A stretch of DNA of 64,000 nucleotides from a virus. A program made the translations under genes and the position numbers. Positions 1 through 7,811 of this stretch are shown in pieces. Every line of letters starts with the position of its first letter. Within the stretch, counting starts at the first letter, position 1. The notes beneath the pieces were generated by a model. The model searched no databases and was not told the origin of the DNA. It saw only the letters and a list, made by a program, of their open reading frames with translations. The stretch lies in the IMG/VR virus record IMGVR_UViG_3300013132_000031, positions 1 through 64,000 of that record; one strand, given 5' to 3'.

Positions 1-68
1 ACCCTGCGCACATTTTCAAACAAAGATCTTGAAATCCTGCACGGACCGGTGTGCAGTTTGATAGACAT
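1..68 (-). CDS. Possible partial gene running off the left edge
   Basis: An open frame starts at an ATG (complement of 66-68) and stays open for 22 codons to the window edge; the peptide begins MSIKLHTGPCRISRSLFENV. It follows the preceding leftward gene by about 30 bases, as expected for this tightly packed operon. It is too short to assign a family. No strong Shine-Dalgarno is visible, so it may not be a real start. Confidence 0.35.
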   Translation of the reverse strand, partial: MSIKLHTGPCRISRSLFENVRR

Positions 69-97
69 TGCTCGCAAAAAGAGCAAAAGAAAATCGA

Positions 98-676
98 TTA
101 CACTGGTTCGTCGACTTGATTGAGAATGTTCATATGTAGTGCAACTAATGCCGCGTAAGAAATTGAGTGGCTCTGTTTAAACGTATACCCACGCGATTCA
201 TCTCCATCCCATACTGACGCAAATACTTCTGCCCAGGGTCGACGTTGTAGGTGAGCCTTGCCTGGTCTAATTATACTAATAAACGCAGCCATCCTGGGTA
301 TGCTGTCAGGTTGCATTGCTGCCAACAAGTCCACATAATTGCCGATGTGAACCAGTTGCCGAGTCCAGACTGGATCTGTCCACAGTCGCGACCACGGAGG
401 TGTGGCTGATAGCATGTCTTCATAGTGCGAGGGATCGCGGATCAATTGGTACACACTCATGTTTAGCAGGTCAATTTTGAAGTAGCCACGCTGTTCTGCT
501 GACTCATAGTCTATGGCAGCACAGCCATGTTCTACGTCCCGGGGAATGTCTGTGACATAAATACCTGAATTGTGCCGGCGTGGCTGACCGTCTACCACCT
601 GTCTGGCAGCGGTATATTGAATCAGTTCTAAAATTTTATAACGATCTGGAACATCCAAATCTATGTCTGCACTCAT
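98..676 (-). CDS. DNA polymerase III alpha (DnaE)-like short protein
   Basis: 192 residues. The N-terminus (ADIDLDVPDR, residues 3-12) resembles the conserved P-D-I-D-x-D-F block of bacterial DnaE polymerases. A middle stretch (HNSGIYVTDIP, then RGYFKIDLLN around residues 63-72) resembles the part of DnaE that ends in K-x-D-x-L. A full DnaE exceeds 1000 residues, so this is at most a fragment or a compact derivative and cannot be a complete polymerase. It sits in a leftward operon with clamp-loader and helicase genes, which fits a replication role. The assignment rests on short motifs recognised by eye; a conserved phage protein of unknown function is the alternative. Confidence 0.45.
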   Translation of the reverse strand: MSADIDLDVPDRYKILELIQYTAARQVVDGQPRRHNSGIYVTDIPRDVEHGCAAIDYESAEQRGYFKIDLLNMSVYQLIRDPSHYEDMLSATPPWSRLWTDPVWTRQLVHIGNYVDLLAAMQPDSIPRMAAFISIIRPGKAHLQRRPWAEVFASVWDGDESRGYTFKQSHSISYAALVALHMNILNQVDEPV

Positions 677-724
677 ACCTTACACAGCGCCACTTTGCTG
701 ACTGTGTTGATTGATTTGATCATG

Positions 725-1414
725 TTACCATCCTGCTTGTTTCAATATTTCTCGAGCATACTCAGCATCAGCTGCATAGTCTGAGAACTTTTTTTGCCAT
801 ATATCCGAATCTATGTAAGGCCATATCATGGCCACTTGATCTGAAGACAGTTCACCCAAGAACTTTTGTCCCGATTCTGAATTGTATATCACCCAAGGAC
901 TGATTCGGCCTGTTGTGACAGCATGGCACATGGCATGTGGGCTGCCATAACGCAAACAATCGTTGGCAGCGGCTGAGTGCTGTTCACCCCAGTCTATACC
1001 AAACTCCACTGCTCGTGCAAGTGCATCTGCCACTGTTTCTACTTTCAAGTAATCCAATAGATAATCAGTGTAGATTTTGTCACTACCCCAATTGTCAATT
1101 TTCTTGTTGTGTTTCAGCAGCCATTCCAAGAACTGTCTGGGATTGATTACTCTAGTGGCAAAACAATATCTACCAAATTTTACGAATGCTCGGTAGTAAG
1201 GAGAATCAGCAAAGTTGTCAAAGGTTTTTAACTTTGCACTGCCTTGTGCTATTTCATAGAATCTGATGTAGGCCTGAAATCCCAGTTCCACACCACGTTC
1301 TGACTTTTCTGATCTACGACGTTTGGGCTCGCACATGTGCACGGCCATGCTTTCATGCCGCTTGAAAGTCCGGTGACAGTAGCCACAGGTCAGTTCACTT
1401 AGTGTCTCGGCCAT
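725..1414 (-). CDS. Conserved phage protein with N-terminal C2H2-like zinc finger
   Basis: 229 residues from the ATG at 1414; an upstream ATG at 1435 would add seven residues but overlap the previous gene more. Residues about 10-27 read CGYCHRTFKRHESMAVHMC, a Cys-x2-Cys...His-x3/4-Cys pattern of a C2H2/C2HC zinc finger. The rest is predicted soluble and helical, with tryptophan-rich motifs near the C-terminus (ISPWVIYNSESG, DSDIWQKKF). It overlaps the 3' end of the gp62-like gene and is probably translationally coupled to it. Nucleic-acid binding in replication or transcription is an inference from the finger and the location only. Confidence 0.7.
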   Translation of the reverse strand: MAETLSELTCGYCHRTFKRHESMAVHMCEPKRRRSEKSERGVELGFQAYIRFYEIAQGSAKLKTFDNFADSPYYRAFVKFGRYCFATRVINPRQFLEWLLKHNKKIDNWGSDKIYTDYLLDYLKVETVADALARAVEFGIDWGEQHSAAANDCLRYGSPHAMCHAVTTGRISPWVIYNSESGQKFLGELSSDQVAMIWPYIDSDIWQKKFSDYAADAEYAREILKQAGW

Positions 1415-1841
1415 GATCTCGAATGTACTGGTCAATTTCTTTTTTGGTTGTAATCTTGGCCAACAAATCTATTTCATCCGGTTTGTATGTGGGAAACAAT
1501 TCAGCCAGTTGTTTTTTCACAGCCGACGCACCTGCTTCTTTCTTTTTGGGTGAGATCCAATTGTGTCTGGGTGTGCCCATGTCTGGACTCACAGCAGTGG
1601 CACATAACCATTGCAGTTCAGGGTGCTGATTGATTGTGAAAAAGTGTTTGTTGAGTCGTTCATTGGTGGCAATCAAATAGAATTCTTGCATGTCTTTACT
1701 GCCTTCCACGCACGACGCCCAACGAATCATGAGATAGTTTGAGAACTTCTTGCGTTCTTCTTCTGTAAGTTCGCGATAGAAGTTTCTGTTTTTGCGATCC
1801 AGTTGTCGCATCTCATTCACAATGTTTAGTTTATCACTCAT
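1395..1841 (-). CDS. 62: Clamp loader small subunit, gp62-like
   Basis: 148 residues. The pattern (KFSNYLMIRW, then NERLNKHFF, a conserved W-L-C-A and R-H-N-W-I-S-P-K-K-K around residues 82-105, and a C-terminal PDEIDLL...EI-D-Q-YI) resembles the small T4-like clamp loader subunit gp62, which with gp44 loads the gp45 sliding clamp. T4 gp62 is 187 residues; aquatic T4-like versions are shorter. No gp44 or gp45 gene lies next to it in this window; in T4 they are adjacent. Similarity is remote, so confidence is moderate. Confidence 0.6.
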   Translation of the reverse strand: MSDKLNIVNEMRQLDRKNRNFYRELTEEERKKFSNYLMIRWASCVEGSKDMQEFYLIATNERLNKHFFTINQHPELQWLCATAVSPDMGTPRHNWISPKKKEAGASAVKKQLAELFPTYKPDEIDLLAKITTKKEIDQYIRDHGRDTK

Positions 1842-2551
1842 CGTTCAAATACCAGTCTAACATTTCCATCCAACCAGTTATCCAAGATATCTAAATTCAC
1901 ATCAAAAATTAAGTATTTGCAAGGCAAATTATCTAGCTGCGATCTTACGTACGATTCGTAATCTATTAGATGTACACTAGGCCTTGAAATACTCTCATGG
2001 TCAATCATGCGTTGTATGTTTACTGAAAGAAATCCTCGACCACCAGGTGCTACCATACTAATAAATTCTTCGTATACCAAACGAAGTTCAGTCAATGGTC
2101 TAAAATGCAAAGAATTGATTGAAAACACTGATTCAAAAAAAATCTGATGATTTCTAACATATTCTTTATCAATTAACTCTTCTATATCAGGATAAACTCT
2201 CCAACCTAGCCAATCAGGCTTGACCAGCAAAGGTCTAGTATGACTATAGCTCTTGTCAACTCCAATGATATTAGGAATATATTTTTTAAACAAGTTAGCC
2301 CCACATCCTAAATCATATATTGAATTTGGATTTTTTTCCAACAAATATCTCAAATAATAAAATGGTGTCATGGAAAATCCTGCATTGGTACCAGCTGCCA
2401 TTTGTCTAGGAGTGATGCTATCAAAAGATTTAATAAATTGTTGATCCCACCATAAATTATTAAAATCTTTGGCGACACTACGACATATATCTGTAGATTC
2501 AAATTCTTTTTTAAATTGTACAGGATCGTAAGGATGAATATTTTGTTTCAT
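1838..2551 (-). CDS. SAM-dependent methyltransferase-like protein
   Basis: 237 residues. Motif I of class I methyltransferases is visible at about residues 78-85 (IYDLGCGANLF), followed by the acidic end of strand 2 (IIGVDKSY) and a motif IV-like FESVFSINSLHF. The substrate is unknown. It overlaps its upstream neighbour by 4 bases and the gp62-like gene by 4 bases. The gene is visibly more A+T rich (many AAA, AAT, TTA codons) than the neighbouring core genes, a possible sign of recent acquisition; the FkbM gene at 2967-3674 shows the same bias. Confidence 0.65.
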   Translation of the reverse strand: MKQNIHPYDPVQFKKEFESTDICRSVAKDFNNLWWDQQFIKSFDSITPRQMAAGTNAGFSMTPFYYLRYLLEKNPNSIYDLGCGANLFKKYIPNIIGVDKSYSHTRPLLVKPDWLGWRVYPDIEELIDKEYVRNHQIFFESVFSINSLHFRPLTELRLVYEEFISMVAPGGRGFLSVNIQRMIDHESISRPSVHLIDYESYVRSQLDNLPCKYLIFDVNLDILDNWLDGNVRLVFER

Positions 2552-2847
2552 TTGTCTACCTTGATTAACCGGTATATCATTATAACACGTTCCAGGGCAT
2601 CTTGTAAAGCAGGCGTGGTCTTGGCCAGCCGCCGGATGTCAGCCCACATTTTATTTTCCTGGAGGTGATCAAACAAGGGCCTGCCATCTGATGTTCTGCT
2701 ATCGTAATCAATGTGATGCCCAGTCACAGGATCATATGAATGGCCTATTAACCGTCGAGTGCTGGGCTCAGCACCTGACTCACGGGCATACACTTCATTG
2801 CCCACACGCTCATAGATATATGTGGCACCGGGCTTAAGAGTTCCCAT
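2548..2847 (-). CDS. Small conserved phage protein of unknown function
   Basis: 99 residues from ATG 2847 (MGTLKPGATYIYERV); an ATG four codons upstream at 2859 is possible. The N-terminal half is rich in Gly, Tyr and charged residues (GHSYDPVTGHHIDYD) and the C-terminal 35 residues look like a helix (LQDALERVIMIYRLIKV). No catalytic motif is seen. It lies between a 47-residue ORF that overlaps its start and a methyltransferase-like gene. Function unknown. Confidence 0.6.
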   Translation of the reverse strand: MGTLKPGATYIYERVGNEVYARESGAEPSTRRLIGHSYDPVTGHHIDYDSRTSDGRPLFDHLQENKMWADIRRLAKTTPALQDALERVIMIYRLIKVDK

Positions 2848-2977
2848 ACCGGTATCCATATTGAGTATAAGCCCAGCGTAGGAAGCGTTCTAGTCCTTCC
2901 TGATCTTCTGGGTAACTTTCCAGATAAATCTTCACCAAGCGATTGAATGTTTCAAATATTTGGGGTTCAGTGTACAT
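2834..2977 (-). CDS. 47-residue small protein
   Basis: An ATG at 2977 (complement of 2975-2977) opens 47 codons ending at TAA (2834-2836). The peptide starts MYTEPQIFETFNRLVKIYLE and ends in an aromatic-rich tail (RFLRWAYTQYGYRYGNS). It overlaps the end of the FkbM gene by 11 bases and the start of the next gene, in the style of this operon. Composition is protein-like (amphipathic helix then aromatic tail). Function unknown; it may also serve to couple translation of its neighbours. Confidence 0.5.
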   Translation of the reverse strand: MYTEPQIFETFNRLVKIYLESYPEDQEGLERFLRWAYTQYGYRYGNS

Positions 2978-3674
2978 CTGTCTTTATAAAAATATAATCA
3001 TGTTTTGCTACCTTTGCAACACAATTGTAGCCTAGTTCATTTAATATTGTCACAGGATCAGGCATATCGATGTGTTGCCGATCTCTAATGCTTAGTTTAT
3101 TTTCTAACATTATTACTGGAGAATTGTTTTCTAAAAATTTTCTAGCACCATCTAATACGTACCCTTCATGACTGTCAACGTCAATTTTAAAAAAATCAAT
3201 ATTTTCAAAATTATAATCATCTAGTCTAATTGATTCGACTGCAATGGATGTTTGTTGATAAATTTCAGGAACATTGCCTTCAACAGTGTTTATCCATCCA
3301 CTGAATGTACCAGAACCATTGAACAGCAATTTCTGACCTGTAACATTGCTCAAACCTTTGTTGTATACCACAACGTTTTCAACTGTTTTTTCTTGTAAAT
3401 TCCTAATGCAACATTCATATACCACAGGATTTGGTTCAAATCCAATTACATGTGCAAATCGTCGACACATATATTCAGTGCTATCACCAATCCAGGTGCC
3501 AACATCAATGGCTCGATCAAAGTTTAAAACTTTTTCAAATGCTTGGTCTAACGAAGTATAGCATTGAAAATTATCTGACATAATCATATTCATTAATCTG
3601 CCACTGGCAACTTCAACATTCCACCAATTGCCGTCTTTTTTAATATTGTTAAACGCATACATAGGCATCACCAT
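2967..3674 (-). CDS. FkbM family methyltransferase
   Basis: 235 residues. Residues about 50-85 hold FDRAIDVGTWIGDSTEYM (SAM-binding motif I) and HVIGFEPNP (strand 2 acidic residue), then DFFKIDVDSHEGYVLDGA, the FkbM family signature K-x-D-x-[DE]-x-x-E-x-x-V-L-x-G. FkbM enzymes O-methylate sugars and small metabolites; the target here is unknown. A second FkbM gene lies at 13726-14385 in the glycan cluster. This copy is A+T rich, like the methyltransferase at 1838-2551. It overlaps the gene upstream by seven bases. Confidence 0.85.
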   Translation of the reverse strand: MVMPMYAFNNIKKDGNWWNVEVASGRLMNMIMSDNFQCYTSLDQAFEKVLNFDRAIDVGTWIGDSTEYMCRRFAHVIGFEPNPVVYECCIRNLQEKTVENVVVYNKGLSNVTGQKLLFNGSGTFSGWINTVEGNVPEIYQQTSIAVESIRLDDYNFENIDFFKIDVDSHEGYVLDGARKFLENNSPVIMLENKLSIRDRQHIDMPDPVTILNELGYNCVAKVAKHDYIFIKTDVH

Positions 3675-4168
3675 GATTTATTGTAGTCTACTATCTCACA
3701 ATTGCGGCTGATGTCTTTTACAAAGTACACACAGTCTGGATCTGGATCATCGTCTAATGGCACTGCCAACAACTGTCCATTTTTCAGTTTGGGCGCATAC
3801 CATGCTACTTCGTGATACACATCCAAGATTTCAATGTCAGGGAAACTGGGGCGGAAACTTGTGAGTGGATTGAACTGAAACACTCTAAAGCCACGATCAT
3901 TGATTGATGTCAATGGCAACACTTCCAAATCACCTATTTCGGGTTCTCCTATGAGTATTTGCCAGTCCATGGGCATCTTGATGGTGTTTTCTCCAATGCG
4001 TAGCACAAGTGCAGGAGCATTGAAACTTTCCAAAAAGATCAGCGGAATAAAATGATAGTCTGGCTCTTGTGGATTTGAGTTGTCTAGTATGGCAAATCGC
4101 ATGTCATCTACTTCTTCAGGCAGGTGATCTAGATCGTAATGAATGTTGTCTAGGGTTAAAATTCGCAT
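3668..4168 (-). CDS. Conserved phage protein of unknown function
   Basis: 166 residues, acidic, predicted mainly beta. Visible well-formed blocks include FIPLIFLESFNAPALVLRIG (residues about 40-59) and KMPMDWQILIGEPEIGDLE, followed by LTSINDRGFRVFQFNPL. It has no signal peptide or membrane segment and no known catalytic motif. The compact, conserved look suggests a core accessory protein rather than a degraded gene. Function unknown. Confidence 0.65.
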   Translation of the reverse strand: MRILTLDNIHYDLDHLPEEVDDMRFAILDNSNPQEPDYHFIPLIFLESFNAPALVLRIGENTIKMPMDWQILIGEPEIGDLEVLPLTSINDRGFRVFQFNPLTSFRPSFPDIEILDVYHEVAWYAPKLKNGQLLAVPLDDDPDPDCVYFVKDISRNCEIVDYNKSW

Positions 4169-4191
4169 GTGTTTAGTTTACAGGGTTTGTG

Positions 4192-5091
4192 TCAATAAGT
4201 CAACCGCCAGTTGCGTATCTGCGGATCATAACGAAACTCAATGTCGGTGGTGGCTCCCATGATGTGTTTGCTGATATTGCCAAACCAAACATCTCTACAG
4301 TCCATTATTATCTCGCCGTATTTGGCTTGCCAAAAAAACACCACATACATGCTGTGTTGGAATTTTTTCACGTCATTGAAGGGGATAGTGACAGTGATGT
4401 CTGACTCAGTGTTAAACTGATTTAAATCAATAGTGATGGGTCGAGTTTGATAATATTTTGTCAGTTTTAGATCAGTAAACTGTGGCAACATTGTAAACAA
4501 TCTATTGAGTTGATTGGCCCGGTAACGTGGGTCATTCAAGCTGTGCTGTTGTTGAAAATCAGTATTAATGATTTTGGCAAAAGCAGGATCAACATCAATG
4601 TCAGGTTGATATTCAAATGCTTCTGATCCTGATTGATCGACTACAAATATTGGATGCATTTGATACACTTCTGCATGAATTTGAAATTGTCCGGGTATGA
4701 ACTCGCCGCCATGTCGCTGTGCATGGTTGGATAATTTTATTATATCTTCGCCGAATATTTGTGTGTTGATAGTTTCTGACACGTACACATCTGCTTTGAT
4801 GTCAAGGTTGAGAAAATCCCCGTGGATCAATTCAATGCGGTCGGTCATCTGCAATTTTTCAATGATTGATTTGGCATATTGATATCTTTGCAAATCTCTT
4901 TCAACTGCAATCACGTGCTTTGCTCCAGCATGTGCTGCCAGCACACTTAAAAATCCTGTGCCTGTGCCAATGTCGCATACTGTTTTCCCTGGTACTGCTG
5001 CTTCAATAGCAGTTTTATAAAAAATATTCCGCCCAGTGTCATTGAGCATGGGCATGAATATTCCGTCATCGTTAAACCAATCCATGCTCAT
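4192..5091 (-). CDS. Protein arginine methyltransferase (PRMT)-like enzyme
   Basis: 299 residues. SAM motif I VCDIGTGTGFLSVLAAHAGA lies at about residues 37-56, post-I VIAVERD follows, and then DVYVSETINTQIFGEDI, which resembles the PRMT double-E loop (S-E...x8...E) that binds the target arginine. The C-terminal half is beta-rich, as in the PRMT beta-barrel. PRMTs are largely eukaryotic, and a phage copy could modify host or phage proteins or, if the specificity differs, another substrate. It overlaps the next methyltransferase-like gene by 4 bases, so the two are co-translated. Assigned from motifs by eye. Confidence 0.65.
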   Translation of the reverse strand: MSMDWFNDDGIFMPMLNDTGRNIFYKTAIEAAVPGKTVCDIGTGTGFLSVLAAHAGAKHVIAVERDLQRYQYAKSIIEKLQMTDRIELIHGDFLNLDIKADVYVSETINTQIFGEDIIKLSNHAQRHGGEFIPGQFQIHAEVYQMHPIFVVDQSGSEAFEYQPDIDVDPAFAKIINTDFQQQHSLNDPRYRANQLNRLFTMLPQFTDLKLTKYYQTRPITIDLNQFNTESDITVTIPFNDVKKFQHSMYVVFFWQAKYGEIIMDCRDVWFGNISKHIMGATTDIEFRYDPQIRNWRLTY

Positions 5092-5678
5092 AATTCAATC
5101 TCCAAAGGGTATTGCATAATTACACCGCAATCTAGTGTTTGATGTACCACTTGCCAGCCTTGTGCCTTTAAGTAAACCACAACAGGTCCGCATTTGCCAA
5201 TCCAGCAATCGTTGATGCAGTAAGTGTCATCCATGACTATTGTGCTATGCCGATTTAAACAACCACGCAGTGCAAGAATCTGTGCCATGTGTTCTGTTTG
5301 ACAGGCTTGGTTGCTCATCACTTGTCCACGACTGTTGTATTCTTCCATTTGCCTTTGTATAGCCGGACGTATGTCATTTATGTCCCAGATATAATCAAAA
5401 TTGTCCAAGTACAGGCATGCAATATCTGTGGGTATGTTGCCAAAATCCTGAGCCCATGCACTGCCCGGAGCCACAACAAATTCCACATCAGGCAATTGTG
5501 TTTGATATCTGTTTTTTGCTGAGTCAGAAATGTCCACACTGATCAACTTGGTGCCGTGCAGTTTGGCCAGTCTGTCCAGTTCATGTGTGCTGCCTTCGCC
5601 GCGCTCTGACCCAATTTCCACAAACACACCCGAAGTTGGTTTGACAAAATTTTTTATTTCTTTAAATATGGTGCCCAT
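5088..5678 (-). CDS. Class I methyltransferase-like protein
   Basis: 196 residues from the ATG at 5678 (MGTIFKEIKNF); longer upstream extension would run through the SGNH-like gene and looks spurious. GVFVEIGSERGEGSTHEL at about residues 15-32 is a SAM motif I variant, followed by KLISVDISD and a later ACLYLDNFDY. Cys-rich segments near residues 135-165 (MDDTYCINDCWIGKCGP) are unusual for the fold. It overlaps the SGNH-like gene by 17 bases. Substrate unknown; it is likely part of the same modification module as the PRMT-like gene. Confidence 0.6.
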   Translation of the reverse strand: MGTIFKEIKNFVKPTSGVFVEIGSERGEGSTHELDRLAKLHGTKLISVDISDSAKNRYQTQLPDVEFVVAPGSAWAQDFGNIPTDIACLYLDNFDYIWDINDIRPAIQRQMEEYNSRGQVMSNQACQTEHMAQILALRGCLNRHSTIVMDDTYCINDCWIGKCGPVVVYLKAQGWQVVHQTLDCGVIMQYPLEIEL

Positions 5679-6345
5679 TGAGTTTGTCCTTGATATATCG
5701 ATCAATGTTGGCAGCAACAATTTCTTGTGTGGCTCGATCTGTGTGAAATGGAGTATCGTAGTTGGTGTTGGCGTCACTAAATTCATAGGCCACTGCACCT
5801 ATTGTTTCATCATTGAATTTAATTGGCAAGATACCGTGTTCTATTGTGCGTTTGTGCCAGTAATCCAGCAACCACCCATCAATGATCTGTTGTAGTCCTT
5901 CATCAAACATGTATTTGATACGCAACTTCAATGCCAACACTTGTTCGTGACTCAACAAAGCATTTTGTTCTGCTCCTTGCCACACAGTAGACAACACCGG
6001 AGAGCTCTGATTTCCTACCAAGTCGCTGTGTGTGGATGGATGATGCACATTGTGATAATAAAAATTTTTCAAACCGCGGCGGTCATCGAACCCTGACCTG
6101 ATCATTTCAAATCTGCCAGACCATGTTTGATTGTACACAATCACATCCACTTGTTGATTCACAGCTTCTTGTATTTGAAACGCTATGGCAGTGTTGCTGA
6201 ATCCGCCGTGTGCTAAATGCAATACTTCATAGCCATACACATCTTCCAAAATCTGACTGAAGTGCGCACGTTTTCCTGCGCCTGTTTTGACCAAATCCTC
6301 AGTACAGGCTGTGCAAAAACTATCTCCGCATACTGCTATTTTCAT
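5662..6345 (-). CDS. SGNH hydrolase-like protein
   Basis: 227 residues, starting at ATG 6345, whose A-TGA overlaps the uvsW stop. The N-terminus MKIAVCGDSFCTACTEDL carries block I of SGNH/GDSL hydrolases (G-D-S). HLAHGGFSNTAIAFQIQ resembles block III (G-x-N) and the C-terminal FHTDRATQEIVAANI supplies the block V histidine. Such enzymes de-esterify lipids or acetylated glycans. A second SGNH-like protein is at 27871-28629. Location next to methyltransferases suggests a part in envelope or glycan modification, which is inference. Confidence 0.65.
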   Translation of the reverse strand: MKIAVCGDSFCTACTEDLVKTGAGKRAHFSQILEDVYGYEVLHLAHGGFSNTAIAFQIQEAVNQQVDVIVYNQTWSGRFEMIRSGFDDRRGLKNFYYHNVHHPSTHSDLVGNQSSPVLSTVWQGAEQNALLSHEQVLALKLRIKYMFDEGLQQIIDGWLLDYWHKRTIEHGILPIKFNDETIGAVAYEFSDANTNYDTPFHTDRATQEIVAANIDRYIKDKLNGHHI

Positions 6346-7811
6346 CCCAGTTTCATCCAATCCAGTTTCTCTTGTGTAAAAGGATAGTTGGCTTCTTTGT
6401 AAAATTGTTTGCGCTTGGTCAAGTGACGCTTGGCAAATTTGCACGTTGATGTTATGTCCCAGATTTGAACATGGTCTTTGTCTTCTGCTCGGCGTATGCC
6501 ACGACCAATACTCTGGATGACTCTAACAAAGCTCTTGCCAGGTTCAACAAGCACAAGATTAAAAATCCTAGGAATATTAATACCCACGGCAGCAACACCA
6601 TAAGTTGCCACAATAATTTTATCGGTTGCATCAGCCACTTCGTCATATTCTGCTTGCCTTTTTGCGCCCTTGGTTGCTCCTGATATAAAAACAGCACGGT
6701 CGCCTAGACGTTCCGCCAAGGCTTGACCAGCTGCCACACGGTCCACCAGCACCAAGGTATTGCCAGTTTCATTTACACGCTGTACAAGATCAGCCATGGT
6801 GTCCAAGCGTCCAGACTCTTCCAGCAGGTATCGGAGTTCGCTTTGATAGTCTCGGTACTCCACATGATCAATTAGTTGCACAATGTTCACATGGCAGCGG
6901 GCCAGCACACCTTGTTGTTGCAATTCGTTGGCACTGAGTCTGCCAATCACAGGACCTAAACTGACCAGCAGTGCTTGGCTTTCAAACTTTTCTTTGGGCA
7001 CTGTGCCAGTCAATCCCCAGCGAATTGGCACCCTTGCCATGACACCTGTGAGCAAGGTTTTCAAGGCATCTGCCTTGGCCATGTGTACTTCGTCTACTAT
7101 CACACATATCACATCTTCCAGGAATTCGCCTATGGTGCAGTCGCCCACTCCTGCCTTGGTATTCTTCAAGAGATTGTTGAGGCTTTGCCATGTGCATATT
7201 GTGTGCTGACGTCCGTATTCTTTTCTATCTCCAAAGTACACGCCCACATCCTGTTGCATGTTGATATAATCTGCTTCGGTCTGTGTCACAAGACTCTTGT
7301 TGGGCACAATAACAATACTGCGTCCATAAGGAGTAACAGCATTGCTCAAGGCCGCTGTCATGATTGTTTTACCTGCACCTGTGGCCACTTCTTGTATGCA
7401 CTGCGGGTTGGCCAAAAAGTTGTTGATGATTTCCACTTGATAGTCACGTAGGGTGATAGGCTCACCTGCAGCCGGATGTGTTCGAGGCCACTTCACATGT
7501 TCAAAACTTGTTTCAGTCACTTGCTCAAAATTGAATGTGTTTGAGTAGTCGCGTTGGTCATCCAATTCAATGTCATAATTGAACCTCTCCAATATGGGCA
7601 TGATCTCTGGCAACAGGTTCACATAGGTACTGCCACCAAGTTGGAAATATGCTACCTTGCCGTCCCAACGACCCAGTCGCACTGCTGGCAAATAACGTGC
7701 GGCAGGGTTTTCGTATTTGAAAGCTGTGACTAGGGCCTTGCGAGCATCCAAGTCTAGGCCTTCGATCTTGATGTTTACTTCGTCTTTAATAACAATAGTT
7801 GCTTGTTTCAA
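6342..7811 (-). CDS. uvsW: UvsW-type DNA/RNA helicase
   Basis: 489 residues, close to T4 UvsW (503). Superfamily 2 motifs are in order: N-terminal substrate-binding domain with GRWDGKVAYF (residues 47-57), Q-like LRDYQ (121), Walker A ATGAGKT (143-149), DEVH box (240-243), motif III GLTGT, and motif VI SIGRGIRRAEDKDHVQIWD. In T4, UvsW drives branch migration, unwinds R-loops and regresses forks, shutting off origin-dependent replication late in infection. It overlaps the preceding unknown gene by 4 bases and the SGNH-like gene by 4 bases. Confidence 0.92.
   Translation of the reverse strand: MKQATIVIKDEVNIKIEGLDLDARKALVTAFKYENPAARYLPAVRLGRWDGKVAYFQLGGSTYVNLLPEIMPILERFNYDIELDDQRDYSNTFNFEQVTETSFEHVKWPRTHPAAGEPITLRDYQVEIINNFLANPQCIQEVATGAGKTIMTAALSNAVTPYGRSIVIVPNKSLVTQTEADYINMQQDVGVYFGDRKEYGRQHTICTWQSLNNLLKNTKAGVGDCTIGEFLEDVICVIVDEVHMAKADALKTLLTGVMARVPIRWGLTGTVPKEKFESQALLVSLGPVIGRLSANELQQQGVLARCHVNIVQLIDHVEYRDYQSELRYLLEESGRLDTMADLVQRVNETGNTLVLVDRVAAGQALAERLGDRAVFISGATKGAKRQAEYDEVADATDKIIVATYGVAAVGINIPRIFNLVLVEPGKSFVRVIQSIGRGIRRAEDKDHVQIWDITSTCKFAKRHLTKRKQFYKEANYPFTQEKLDWMKLG

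Noticed and set aside
6975-7451. 158-codon + strand frame inside uvsW.
   Set aside because: Antisense shadow of a helicase with all motifs in order.
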